A stretch of 64,000 nucleotides of DNA from NCBI RefSeq assembly GCF_028207065.1, contig NZ_JAQLFP010000004.1:20535-84534 (forward strand), read 5' to 3'. Below the pieces are notes generated by a model that worked only from the letters and a program-made list of their open reading frames with translations, was not told the origin of the DNA and searched no databases. Source of the DNA: Collinsella aerofaciens (GTDB lineage Bacteria > Actinomycetota > Coriobacteriia > Coriobacteriales > Coriobacteriaceae). Position numbers and translations under genes: made by a program. This document shows, piece by piece, positions 25,196 to 33,696 of this stretch. Position 1 is the stretch's first letter. Each line of letters opens with the position of its first letter.

Positions 25196-26740
25196 GTGGC
25201 CGGAATCGGTTTTGAGCTCAAGTGCCTGTTTAGGCGCAAGGGCCTGTTTGCCACGATGCGCGCTTACGGCTACGCCGGCATTGTGTGCACGGGTCCCATG
25301 CTGTTGGGCGTGCTGCTCCAGGTGGGTATCTTGGTGCTGTGCGGTCTGTGGGGTGTGGGCCGTGCCAACCAGGATCTGCTGGTGTGCATGGTGACCTATA
25401 CGCTGCTGGCGTCGCTTACGCTTACAAGCTTTTTCTCCATGCCGGTCACGCGCTTTTTGGCCGACATGCTTTTTGCCGAGCGCGAGGATGAGATACTGCC
25501 TTCGTTTTGGGGCTCCAACGCCATCATGCTCGTTGCGGGCACGGTGCTCTACGGCGTCTTTTTGCTGTTCTCGGGCGCCACGCTGCTGCAGGGGCTGCTG
25601 TGCCTGTGGCTGTTCAACATTATGATCGTCAACTGGAACGGCATGAGCTACCTCACGGCCATCAAGGATTACCGCGGCATCCTGTGCAGCTTTGCGGCTG
25701 CCATTGGCGTGGCGTGCCTGTGCGCCCTGGCCGCGCTGGCGCTGGGACTGCCGCCGGTCGAGGGCCTGTTGGCGTCAATTGCTCTGGGCTACGGCGTCAT
25801 GCTCGCCTGGGACGTGGTACTGCTGTACCGGTATTTTCCTCAGAGCGACCGCAGCCCCTGGCCCTTTTTGCAGTGGCTCGATCAGTTTATGCCGCTGGCG
25901 CTCACGGGCCTGTTAACCAATCTGGGACTCTTTGCGCACCTGGTGATTATTTGGGCCGGTCCTATTGGCGTGCAGGTCAAGGGCTTGTTTTATGGTGCGC
26001 CCTACTACGATGTGCCGGCGCTCATTGCGTTTTTGACGATCCTGGTCACGACCGTTAACTTTGTGGTCTCGGTCGAGGTCAACTTCTATCCGCGCTACCG
26101 CGACTACTACAGCCTGTTCAATGACGGCGGCGTGGTGGGCGACATTGTGGTGGCCGAGGAGGAGATGCTCTCCACGCTTAACAGCGAACTGCGCTTTTGT
26201 GCGCTCAAGCAGCTGTTTGTGACCGCGGCGGTCATTTCGCTCGAGACCATGGTGTTGTCGGCCCTACCGTTGGGCTTTAACAACCTGATGCACGGGTATT
26301 TTCGCACGCTGTGCGTGGGCTATGGCCTGTATGCCGTGGGCAATACGGTGATGCTCATCTTGCTTTACTTTACCGACTACAAGGGGGCCGTGCTGGCCTC
26401 GGGGCTGTTTGCGGGTGTGGCCGGGCTGGCGACTGCCGTGTCGTTGCTTTTGCCGCAGCAGTTTTACGGCTTTGGCTTTTTGTTGGGTGCGGCGGTGTTT
26501 TTTATCGTGGCGCTGCTGCGGCTCGATACCTATACCGCCAACTTGCCGTATCGTATCCTGAGCCAGCAGCCCATTGTGGCGACCGACAAAACGGGTCGCT
26601 TTACACAGCTGGGCCGCTTGCTCGACCATGCCGAACAGCGCTATGAGGAAGGCCGACATAAGGGCGTGCCGCATGGTGCGTTTGAGTGCGCTGTAGTTCA
26701 CGTGTATCGCAAGCATTGGGGAGGTTCTGATGACCGATAG
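25196..26740 (+). CDS. pelG: PelG family polysaccharide membrane transporter
   Basis: 514 residues with about twelve hydrophobic helices. It begins MAGIGFELKCLFRRKGLFA, the conserved PelG N-terminus. PelG is a Wzx/MATE-like integral membrane protein thought to form the export channel for the Pel polymer together with PelD, PelE and PelF. GTG 25196 follows the pelF stop by three bases, with AGAGGGGGAG upstream. The downstream cotH gene overlaps the last 11 bases. Short soluble loops (about residues 305-325) are the only charged stretches. Confidence 0.9.
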   Translation: MAGIGFELKCLFRRKGLFATMRAYGYAGIVCTGPMLLGVLLQVGILVLCGLWGVGRANQDLLVCMVTYTLLASLTLTSFFSMPVTRFLADMLFAEREDEILPSFWGSNAIMLVAGTVLYGVFLLFSGATLLQGLLCLWLFNIMIVNWNGMSYLTAIKDYRGILCSFAAAIGVACLCALAALALGLPPVEGLLASIALGYGVMLAWDVVLLYRYFPQSDRSPWPFLQWLDQFMPLALTGLLTNLGLFAHLVIIWAGPIGVQVKGLFYGAPYYDVPALIAFLTILVTTVNFVVSVEVNFYPRYRDYYSLFNDGGVVGDIVVAEEEMLSTLNSELRFCALKQLFVTAAVISLETMVLSALPLGFNNLMHGYFRTLCVGYGLYAVGNTVMLILLYFTDYKGAVLASGLFAGVAGLATAVSLLLPQQFYGFGFLLGAAVFFIVALLRLDTYTANLPYRILSQQPIVATDKTGRFTQLGRLLDHAEQRYEEGRHKGVPHGAFECAVVHVYRKHWGGSDDR

Positions 26741-28499
26741 AATGATGTCCCGCCGTCGCCTGTTTGAGGCGGCTGCCGGTGCGCTGTTGCTTTCGGGCTG
26801 CTCGGTGCAGGAAGACTCCTCGACCAAAAAGGTCAAAAAGCAGGACAAGATTAAAAAGGCTGAGGCCTCGAATGAGGCCAAGCACCTGCGCGACAAGGAC
26901 GAGCTCTACGAGGTCTACGATGACTCGGGTATTGTGACCATGTACTTGACGGTCTCACGTGGCAACAGCTCCGAGAACACCGACCACAGCTGGGCCGAGA
27001 TCAACACGTACTCGGTGTATGACTATGCCGACATGGGCGTGACACGCTATCAGGTTATGGGCCTGCTGCAGCCGGGCGACGAAGACGGCCCGGTGGCCGG
27101 CGAGGTTGGCTATGGCGAGGAAGCGCCCAATGCCACCGTGCAGGTGCGCGGTCAGACATCGAGCAATAACTCGCAAAAGAATTACAAGGTGGAGCTCAAA
27201 AAGGGCAAGGGTACCTGGCGCCAACAGTGCGCGATTGCGCTCAACAAGCACATGGGCGAGGGTATGCGTTTTCGCAACAAGATGGCCTACGACCTTATCC
27301 GTGGGATTCCCCAGATGATGGGCCTGCGCACGCAGTTTGTGCGTCTGTGGGTGTGCGACCAGACCGAAAAGTCCAACGACACCTTTGAGGACTACGGCCT
27401 GTTTACGCAGGTGGAGCAGCTCAACAAGACGGCGCTTAAGGCACATGGCCTGGATAAGAGCGGACACCTGTATAAGGTGAACAGCTTCGATTTCCATCGC
27501 TACGAGGATACCATTAAGCTCGCCGACGATCCCGACTACAACCAGGCTAAATTTGAGGGCATGCTCGAGATTAAGGGCGATTCGGACCACACCAAGCTCA
27601 TCGAGATGCTCGATGCGCTCAACGATGAATCGCAAAAGATCGACGACGTGCTCGGCACCTACTTTGATACCGAAAATCTGGTCTATTGGCTGGCGTTTCA
27701 GATCCTGACGGGCAACTGCGATACGCAGAACCGTAACTGCTATCTGTACAGCCCGCTCAACTCAAATACCTGGTACTTTTTAGATTGGGATAACGACGGC
27801 ATGCTGCGTAAGCTGGAGCTTTCTCTTACCGGGTTTTCGGACTACGCGAGCTGGGAGCGCGGCGCAAGCAACTACTGGGGCAACGTACTGTTCAATCGTG
27901 CGCTGCGCAGCAAATCGTTCCGCAGCGAGCTCGACCGCGCCGTCAAGGACCTGCGTTCGTATATGACCGAGGCACGCCTGAGCAAGATGATCAAGCACTA
28001 CCGCGAGGTTACTGAATCGCTGGTCTTTGCTTCGCCCGATATCGACCATCTGCCTGTCACCAAGGACCAATACGAGCAGATCGCCGCGGCGATTCCCTCC
28101 GAGATCGAGGAGAACTACAAGAGCTTTCGCGAGAGTTTTAATAAGCCCATGCCGTTCTACATCGGCGTGCCGCAGATCGATAACGGTAAGCTGCGTATTA
28201 ACTGGGATGCGTCCTACGACTTTGAGGCGCGCGACATTCGCTACACCGTGGAGCTTGCGCGTGACTATGCCATAAGCGACGTGGTCTTTAAGGCCGAGGA
28301 CGTGCTGCTTCCCGAGGTGACCTGTGATGCGCCCGATACCGGCCAGTATTTTGTGCGCGTGCGTGCCACCAACTCCGACGGCTATACGCAAGATGCGTTT
28401 GACTACTATGTGACCGACGACGGCAAGCACTACGGCATGAAGTGTTTTTACGTGCAAGACGGCGGTAAGGTCGTGGAGGACACGTATGAGGAGGGCTAG
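26730..28499 (+). CDS. CotH-family lipoprotein
   Basis: 589 residues with a lipoprotein signal (RRRLFEAAAGALLLSGC; lipidated Cys24) and a charged linker. A CotH-kinase-like domain follows (QVRGQTSSNNSQKNYKVELK at about 133, RNKMAYDLIRG, DWDNDGMLRK at about 352). CotH domains are atypical protein kinases in spore coats and cell surfaces; the YFLDWDNDG block carries the metal-binding Asp residues. The protein would sit on the outer face of the membrane. Its place in the Pel operon, followed by a VTC-domain gene and DUF4956, repeats a cassette seen in other Gram-positive exopolysaccharide loci; the precise job is unknown. Confidence 0.8.
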   Translation: MTDRMMSRRRLFEAAAGALLLSGCSVQEDSSTKKVKKQDKIKKAEASNEAKHLRDKDELYEVYDDSGIVTMYLTVSRGNSSENTDHSWAEINTYSVYDYADMGVTRYQVMGLLQPGDEDGPVAGEVGYGEEAPNATVQVRGQTSSNNSQKNYKVELKKGKGTWRQQCAIALNKHMGEGMRFRNKMAYDLIRGIPQMMGLRTQFVRLWVCDQTEKSNDTFEDYGLFTQVEQLNKTALKAHGLDKSGHLYKVNSFDFHRYEDTIKLADDPDYNQAKFEGMLEIKGDSDHTKLIEMLDALNDESQKIDDVLGTYFDTENLVYWLAFQILTGNCDTQNRNCYLYSPLNSNTWYFLDWDNDGMLRKLELSLTGFSDYASWERGASNYWGNVLFNRALRSKSFRSELDRAVKDLRSYMTEARLSKMIKHYREVTESLVFASPDIDHLPVTKDQYEQIAAAIPSEIEENYKSFRESFNKPMPFYIGVPQIDNGKLRINWDASYDFEARDIRYTVELARDYAISDVVFKAEDVLLPEVTCDAPDTGQYFVRVRATNSDGYTQDAFDYYVTDDGKHYGMKCFYVQDGGKVVEDTYEEG

Positions 28500-29277
28500 C
28501 GCGCTGCTTGAGCGCTTGGCGGCCCCGCCTGTGCGTGCCACGCAGGAGCGTTACCGCCACGAGCTCAAATATCTCATTAACGAGGGCGAGCACGCTGCGC
28601 TTGCCTGTCGCATGGCGCCGGTTTTTAAGCTGGACAAGCATGCGCGGGCAGGCGGTTACACCATTCGCAGCCTGTACTTTGACGACTACTGCAACTCGGC
28701 CTACGAGGAAAAAGACGCCGGCATTCTCATGCGCAAAAAGTATCGCGTGCGCATCTATAACGGCAGCGACAAGGTGATTAAGCTCGAGCGCAAAAAGAAG
28801 TACGGCAGCTGGATTTACAAGGAGGACGCGCCGCTCACGCGTGGCGAGTTTGAGCAGATTCTGGCTGGCGACTACGACTTTTTGCTGAGGAGTCCTTATC
28901 CGCTCTGTCGCGAGTTCTACATCGAGTGCATCTGCAATATGATGCGCCCGCGGACCATCGTGGACTACGAGCGCGAGCCGTGGGTGATGGATGAGGGCAC
29001 CGTGCGCATCACGTTTGACATGAACGTGCGTGCCGCGGTGGGAAGCTTCGATATCTTTGACGCGACGCTGCCCGCGCTGCCGGTCCTGGAGCCCGGCAAG
29101 CAGGTGATGGAGGTCAAGTTTACGGAGTTTTGCCCGCAGCTGGTGCGCGATATGGTGCCGCCGGGAGCGGCCGAGCTTACGGCGGTCTCCAAGTACTGCC
29201 TGTGTTACGAAAAGACCGCCTACCTTCGCGGATTTAATTACTGGGAATCGGATTTTGAGAACCGAGGGGATATTTAG
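28486..29277 (+). CDS. VTC-domain (polyphosphate polymerase-like) protein
   Basis: 263 residues. The VTC core is visible as RHELKYLIN, IRSLYFDDYCNSAYEEK (about 60-75), KKYRVRIYN, KLERKKKYGSWIYK (about 102-115), RPRTIVDYERE and, near the end, MEVKFTEFCP. Conserved basic and acidic residues lining the tunnel of VTC4-type polyphosphate polymerases (K, R, E on each strand) are present. The protein is soluble, without the SPX domain of the yeast enzyme. The gene overlaps cotH by 14 bases and is followed three bases later by DUF4956, so the three probably act together at the membrane. Polyphosphate synthesis is inferred from the family. Confidence 0.8.
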   Translation: MRRASALLERLAAPPVRATQERYRHELKYLINEGEHAALACRMAPVFKLDKHARAGGYTIRSLYFDDYCNSAYEEKDAGILMRKKYRVRIYNGSDKVIKLERKKKYGSWIYKEDAPLTRGEFEQILAGDYDFLLRSPYPLCREFYIECICNMMRPRTIVDYEREPWVMDEGTVRITFDMNVRAAVGSFDIFDATLPALPVLEPGKQVMEVKFTEFCPQLVRDMVPPGAAELTAVSKYCLCYEKTAYLRGFNYWESDFENRGDI

Positions 29278-29280
29278 ACC

Positions 29281-29946
29281 ATGAGCACCAGGGACTTTTT
29301 TAAGAACTCCGTCTTGGAGGCGTTTGGCCAGGTCGACCCCGCCAAGATTGGCCTTTCGCTGCTCGTGGCGCTCGCCATGGGCATCCTGATCTACTACGTG
29401 TACAAGCGCTTTTTTACCGGCGTGGTGTATTCGCGCAGCTTTGCCGTGACGCTCGTGGGCATGTGTGTGCTCACCTGCATGGTCACGCTCGCGATCTCGA
29501 CGAACGTGGTCATCTCGCTCGGTATGGTCGGTGCTCTGTCCATCGTCCGCTATCGTACAGCGGTCAAGGACCCTCTCGACTTGCTGTACCTGTTTTGGGC
29601 CATTACCACGGGCATTACGGCGGGTGCCGGCATGTATGCGCTCGTGGGGCTCACGGCAGTGGTGATCGTGGCCATGATCGCCGGCTTTGCGAGCCACCAG
29701 GACAAGGCGCGCGTGTACATGATGGTCATCCACTACACGGGTCAGACCACCGGCGACGATATCGTGCGTGCATTTGGGCGCACCAAGTTTACGGTGAAGT
29801 CCAAGACCATGCGTGGTGACAAGGTCGAGATGGCCGTCGAGGTCTTCTCGGACGGTGTGGACATGCCCTACGCCGACGCCATCCGCGCGCTCGATGGCGT
29901 GGAAGATCTAACGTTGATCCAATACAACGGCGAATATCACGGCTAA
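29281..29946 (+). CDS. DUF4956 membrane protein
   Basis: 221 residues with a short N-terminal soluble part and three or four hydrophobic helices between residues 20 and 135 (for example GLSLLVALAMGILIYYVY and VVISLGMVGALSIVRYRTAV). A small soluble C-terminal domain resembles an ACT/ferredoxin-like fold. The SIVRYRTAVKDP block is the DUF4956 signature. It is last in the Pel-CotH-VTC operon; a hairpin at 29953-29976 follows the stop. Family members almost always neighbour VTC-domain genes. The molecular role is unknown. Confidence 0.8.
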   Translation: MSTRDFFKNSVLEAFGQVDPAKIGLSLLVALAMGILIYYVYKRFFTGVVYSRSFAVTLVGMCVLTCMVTLAISTNVVISLGMVGALSIVRYRTAVKDPLDLLYLFWAITTGITAGAGMYALVGLTAVVIVAMIAGFASHQDKARVYMMVIHYTGQTTGDDIVRAFGRTKFTVKSKTMRGDKVEMAVEVFSDGVDMPYADAIRALDGVEDLTLIQYNGEYHG

Positions 29947-29952
29947 TTTTGT

Positions 29953-29976
29953 TCCGGCGTTTTAACAAACGCCGGA
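29953..29976 (+). terminator. Hairpin at the end of the Pel operon
   Basis: TCCGGCGTTT (29953-29962) pairs perfectly with AAACGCCGGA (29967-29976) around the loop TAAC. There is no T-tract beyond the loop side, so it may be a weak or bidirectional terminator. The same GGCGTTT/AAACGCC core recurs after rpoD at 48857-48886. Confidence 0.55.
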
Positions 29977-30058
29977 CCGCTCGATGCTGCTTGCGCTGAC
30001 GTTTTCTCGACCTGGGTGGGCTGGTCTTGGTTTGGTTTTATGTAAGGGATGGTGCCGC

Positions 30059-31051
30059 GTGGACGTGCAACAGCTAGAAGAGTCCTGGGCTGCAAGGGCC
30101 GGCGCGCGTGAGGCGCGTCTTGTTGCGGCCTCGCACGTGCCGGCGGCGCTGTCGCTGCTGGGGATTGTGCGTCCCGGTGACCGCTTGGTGGCCTTTGCGG
30201 ACGACTTTGCCGATGCGTTTGCGTGCGGCTTTGATGGCTGCGATGTCGCGCTGGTGGGGGAGCCCGCGGTTGCGGCGTTTACCGCCGCGTCCGAGGGCTT
30301 TGATGCTTCGTTTGAGGTCGAGGGGCCGCACCTGTGGTGGTTCGTCAACTCCATCGGCGGGTTTGGTCTGCGTGTGCCCGACCTTCGCGCTCTGGGCCGC
30401 GCCGCTCGTGAGCCGCATGCGCTGCTCGTGGTTGATAACACTGTGTCAGGCGTCTTTGGGTGTAACCCGCTGCGTCTGGGCGCCGTGCTTTCGCTCGAGG
30501 CGCTCGACCGTGTGTGTGCCGGCGTTGCGCCGCGCAAGCTCGTCGCCGCTTCGGTGGCGCGCTCGCAGCTTAAGCGCCATCGCGTGGATGCCGCCGCCGA
30601 GTGTGCGTATGCGCTTCTTGCGGATTGCGGTGCGTCTGCACTCGACCTTTCTGTTAATGAGGCTTGCATGCTGGAGCGGGGGCTGTCTTCGCTCGACGCT
30701 CGCATGCAGGCGCACTTCGATCGCGCCCGTGCGCTGGCCGAGTATCTGGCCGCCAACGAGATGGTACGCAACGTGCGCTATCCCGGGCTGACCTCGCATC
30801 CCGACCATGCCATCGCGACCGGCATCCTGGAGCACGGTTTTGGCCCGGCAGTAGAGTTTGACCTGATGGACTGCATCGCGGGTGAATTTTTCAGCATACT
30901 GCCGGACGAATTCCGCACATCACCCGCCGGCGGCTCAACAACGCGCCTTTCGGCCCCGCGCGGTAAGCAGGGGAGCGCCATCCGCCTCTTCGCCGGCACC
31001 GACGACCCTCTGCAGGTGGCTGCCACTCTCGATAACGCCCTTCGCAAGTAG
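30059..31051 (+). CDS. Degenerate Cys/Met-metabolism PLP-fold protein (probable pseudoenzyme)
   Basis: 330 residues from GTG 30059, preceded by TAAGGGA. The chain follows the cystathionine gamma-synthase family: SHVPAALSLLGIVRPGDRLV, LLVVDNTVSGVFGCNPLRLG (cofactor-binding Asp), VRNVRYPGLTSHPDHAIA and the substrate-binding SAIRLFAGTDDP at the C-terminus. The family segment S-x-T-K, which carries the PLP-binding lysine, is replaced by SLEALDRVCAG, with no lysine in register. The tetramer-forming N-terminal arm is also short. It may be inactive or have another role. It is not obviously linked to its neighbours. Confidence 0.6.
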   Translation: MDVQQLEESWAARAGAREARLVAASHVPAALSLLGIVRPGDRLVAFADDFADAFACGFDGCDVALVGEPAVAAFTAASEGFDASFEVEGPHLWWFVNSIGGFGLRVPDLRALGRAAREPHALLVVDNTVSGVFGCNPLRLGAVLSLEALDRVCAGVAPRKLVAASVARSQLKRHRVDAAAECAYALLADCGASALDLSVNEACMLERGLSSLDARMQAHFDRARALAEYLAANEMVRNVRYPGLTSHPDHAIATGILEHGFGPAVEFDLMDCIAGEFFSILPDEFRTSPAGGSTTRLSAPRGKQGSAIRLFAGTDDPLQVAATLDNALRK

Positions 31052-31072
31052 CTAATCGGGGTCTGTGTCACG

Positions 31073-31221
31073 AAAACGGCCTATTTACTACGTTTAAGCA
31101 ATAGGGGTCGACCACACCCGCCTATTTTGAAAATTACCAAGCTGTTTACCAGCGGTTTTAATTTCATAATGTCCGGTATGGTCGTGGGTATTCAACTAAA
31201 CGTAGTAGATGGGCCCGTTTT
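31073..31221. repeat. Imperfect palindromic element (MITE-like)
   Basis: Bases 31073-31096 and the reverse complement of 31197-31221 agree over about 24 positions (AAAACGG-CC-AT-TACTACGTTTA). The match continues inward less perfectly (CGACCACACC versus CGACCATACC), around a small central hairpin near 31138-31158. The whole 150-base unit fills the space between the PLP-fold gene and the ModE-like gene and has no coding content. Confidence 0.6.
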
Positions 31222-31274
31222 GTGGCGCGAGCCTCAACCCGAGGGCGCTGTGGGCTAAAAACCGCCCAAAAGGA

Positions 31275-31622
31275 CTACTCCGCGTTGATGTTGGCGATGA
31301 GGGCGTCGGCTTTAGTGGCGATGACCTGGTTGATGTCGGCCTGCAGCGTCTCGTAGGCTTCGATGGCTCGCTCGCCGGCCGGCGTGAGCGTGGATCCGCG
31401 GGCGCCGTCGCGCTCGATGAGCTTGCAACCCAGCTGCCCTTCGGCTTCGTTCACAATGCGCCAAGCCTTGGAATAGGCCATGCCCATGCTTTTGGCGGCG
31501 CGGTTGAGCGAGTGCTCGCAGGCGATGCCTTGCAGCAACAAAACGCAACCATGGCCGAACACGCCCGGCAGGTCTTTGTCGCACGCTTGAATGACCAACT
31601 TTGCGGTCGTCTTGTACTCCAT
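31275..31622 (-). CDS. ModE-like winged-HTH transcriptional regulator
   Basis: 115 residues consisting of only the DNA-binding half of ModE/LysR-type regulators. The block CEHSLNRAAKSMGMAYSKAWRIVNEAEGQLGCKLIERDG forms the wHTH (about residues 36-74), followed by the wing GSTLTPAGERAIEAYE. No molybdate-binding (MOP) domain follows, as is common for stand-alone ModE-N proteins. Alone on the minus strand, divergent from guaB; it may regulate neighbours or a molybdate transporter elsewhere. Confidence 0.75.
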   Translation of the reverse strand: MEYKTTAKLVIQACDKDLPGVFGHGCVLLLQGIACEHSLNRAAKSMGMAYSKAWRIVNEAEGQLGCKLIERDGARGSTLTPAGERAIEAYETLQADINQVIATKADALIANINAE

Positions 31623-31815
31623 GTGCCTTACGTCTCCCCGCTAAAGTGTTTGCTGGGCAAACGCATAGCCTGCGTCAAACCCTCGTGTGCTCTTCTTAAA
31701 TCATGCATTGTAGCAGTCAAAGTGCGCTAAGATACTTCCCCAGTATTGGGCGCCCAAGGTTGGGCTGGGTCCTACGAGGCCTGCAGCCGACCGGTCGCAT
31801 GGAAAAAGGAGAAAC

Positions 31816-33327
31816 ATGGCTACGTTCTTTCCCGGTGAGTCCCACACGTTTTCGGAGTATCTGCTGGTCCCTGGTTACTCGTCCTCGCAGTGCATTCCCA
31901 ACAACGTCTCTCTCAAGACGCCGCTAACCCGCTTCAAGCGCGGTGAGAAGCCGGCAATCACCCTGAACATTCCCATGGTTTCCGCCATCATGCAATCCGT
32001 CTCGGGCGTCGACATGGGTGTCGCGCTCGCTACCGAGGGCGGCCTGTCCTTCATCTACGGTTCCCAGACCCCCGAGTCCGAGGCTGCTATGGTCAAGGCC
32101 GTCAAGGATCACAAGGCTGGCTTCGTTCAGTCCGATTCCACGCTGACCCCCGATATGACCATGGAGCAGGTCATCGAGCTCAAGGATAAGACCGGTCACT
32201 CCACCATGCCGGTCACCGACGACGGCACTCCCAAGGGTAAGCTCCTGGGCATCGTCACCAGCCGTGACTATCGCCCCAGCCGCGATGACCACCAGAAGAA
32301 GGTCTCCGAGTTCATGACCCCGCGTGAGCAGCTTATCGTGGGCGACAAGAACATCAGCCTCAAGGTTGCCAACGATGTCATCTGGGACAACAAGCTCAAC
32401 GCCCTGCCCATCGTCGATGACAACGATCACCTCATGGGCATCGTCTTTCGCAAGGACTACGACAGCCACAAGACCAACCCCAACGAGCTACTCGACGGCG
32501 ATAAGCGCTACATGGTCGGCGCCGGCATCAACACCCGCGACTATGCCGAGCGCGTGCCGCTGCTCGTCGAGGCCGGTGCCGACGTCCTGTGCATCGACTC
32601 TTCCGAGGGCTTCAGCGAGTGGCAGAAGCGCACCATCGAGTGGATCCGCGCCAACTACGGCGAGGACGTCAAGGTCGGTGCCGGTAACGTCGTCGATGCC
32701 GAGGGCTTCCGCTTCCTGGCCGACTGCGGTGCCGACTTCATCAAGGTCGGTATCGGTGGCGGCTCCATCTGCATCACCCGCGAGACCAAGGGCATCGGCC
32801 GTGGCCAGGCCACCGCGCTGATCGACGTCTGCCGCGCTCGCGACGAGTACTATGAGGAGACCGGCGTCTACGTGCCCGTGTGCTCCGACGGCGGCATCGT
32901 CTACGACTACCACATGACGCTCGCCCTTGCCATGGGCGCCGACTTTATGATGCTGGGCCGCTACTTCGCTCGCTTTGACGAGAGCCCGACCGAGCGCGTT
33001 AACGTTAACGGTCAGTACATGAAGGAGTACTGGGGCGAGGGTTCTGCGCGTGCCCGTAACTGGCAGCGCTACGACCTGGGCGGCGCCGCGAAGCTCAGCT
33101 TCGTCGAGGGCGTCGACTCCTACGTCCCGTACGCCGGATCCCTTAAGGACGGCGTGGGCGGCACGCTCTACAAGGTTAAGTCCACGATGTGCAACTGCGG
33201 TGCCCTCTCGATCCCCGAGCTCCAGGAAAAGGCACGCCTGACACTGGTCAGCTCCACCTCCATCGTCGAAGGCGGCGCCCACGATGTAGTCGTGAAAGAC
33301 TCTCAGCAAAGCGTCAGCTACCGCTAA
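31816..33327 (+). CDS. guaB: IMP dehydrogenase
   Basis: 503 residues; converts IMP to XMP, the first committed step to GMP. The barrel starts with the family block [13 protein letters not shown], and a CBS pair sits at about residues 95-215. The flap segment [10 protein letters not shown] holds the catalytic Cys at about 319, followed by [20 protein letters not shown] for phosphate binding. The sequence is closer to the branch with SICITRE rather than the common SICTTR. Ribosome site AAAGGAG precedes ATG 31816. The leader contains a 12-base palindrome (TTGGGCGCCCAA, about 31745). Monocistronic; a long stem structure and a strong terminator follow. Confidence 0.93.
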   Translation: MATFFPGESHTFSEYLLVPGYSSSQCIPNNVSLKTPLTRFKRGEKPAITLNIPMVSAIMQSVSGVDMGVALATEGGLSFIYGSQTPESEAAMVKAVKDHKAGFVQSDSTLTPDMTMEQVIELKDKTGHSTMPVTDDGTPKGKLLGIVTSRDYRPSRDDHQKKVSEFMTPREQLIVGDKNISLKVANDVIWDNKLNALPIVDDNDHLMGIVFRKDYDSHKTNPNELLDGDKRYMVGAGINTRDYAERVPLLVEAGADVLCIDSSEGFSEWQKRTIEWIRANYGEDVKVGAGNVVDAEGFRFLADCGADFIKVGIGGGSICITRETKGIGRGQATALIDVCRARDEYYEETGVYVPVCSDGGIVYDYHMTLALAMGADFMMLGRYFARFDESPTERVNVNGQYMKEYWGEGSARARNWQRYDLGGAAKLSFVEGVDSYVPYAGSLKDGVGGTLYKVKSTMCNCGALSIPELQEKARLTLVSSTSIVEGGAHDVVVKDSQQSVSYR

Positions 33328-33343
33328 GCGGCTTTCCCAAGCA

Positions 33344-33415
33344 CCGCACCTTGCCGTTCAAACCGTCGCTCGCGTACCAAAGTACGCGTCGCTCCTCTTT
33401 CACGGCAATCTGCGG
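33344..33415. other. Nested stem structure downstream of guaB
   Basis: CCGCA..TTGCCGT at 33344-33357 pairs with 33402-33415 (12 of 14 positions), enclosing CGCGTAC (33371-33377) and GTACGCG (33382-33388) around CAAA. The element lies between the guaB stop and its terminator, and could be a 3' UTR structure or a copy of an intergenic repeat. Confidence 0.5.
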
Positions 33416-33486
33416 CACCTGGAAAACCCGTTCGTGTTAGAACGAGTTTCAGACAAAGGTTGATTCTCAGCCACGTTATTTAGATA

Positions 33487-33525
33487 AAGCGAGATGCCCG
33501 CAAGTCGCAGGCATCTCGCTTGTTG
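33487..33525 (+). terminator. guaB terminator
   Basis: AAGCGAGATGCC (33487-33498) pairs perfectly with GGCATCTCGCTT (33510-33521), followed by GTTGTATTT. Confidence 0.8.
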
Positions 33526-33552
33526 TATTTGCTAGAATCATCCAAGTTAACC

Positions 33553-33676
33553 CTAGGGTCGGGCGGCTAGGCTTTGCTCGCTGCAAGTTCCGCACGAGCC
33601 GAAGGCCACTTAATGTGGCCTTCGTGCGAGCAGGACTGTCCGCAGCAGCGAGCAAAGCCTAGCCGACCGACCCCAG
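33553..33676. repeat. Very long hairpin in the leuS leader
   Basis: A 29-base arm at 33556-33584 is complementary to 33645-33673 with a single mismatch. Inside, GAAGGCCAC (33601-33609) pairs with GTGGCCTTC (33615-33623), extended by CGCAC/GTGCG across a 5-base bulge. The element ends about 11 bases before the leuS ribosome site. No T-box consensus (GGGTGGNACC) is present, so it is not a recognisable T-box. Confidence 0.8.
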
Positions 33677-33696
33677 CTAAGATTAAAGGAGCTGAT

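Noticed and set aside
33553..33676. T-box riboswitch for leuS
   Set aside because: Long stem present, but no T-box consensus, no terminator/antiterminator pair and no clear specifier loop.
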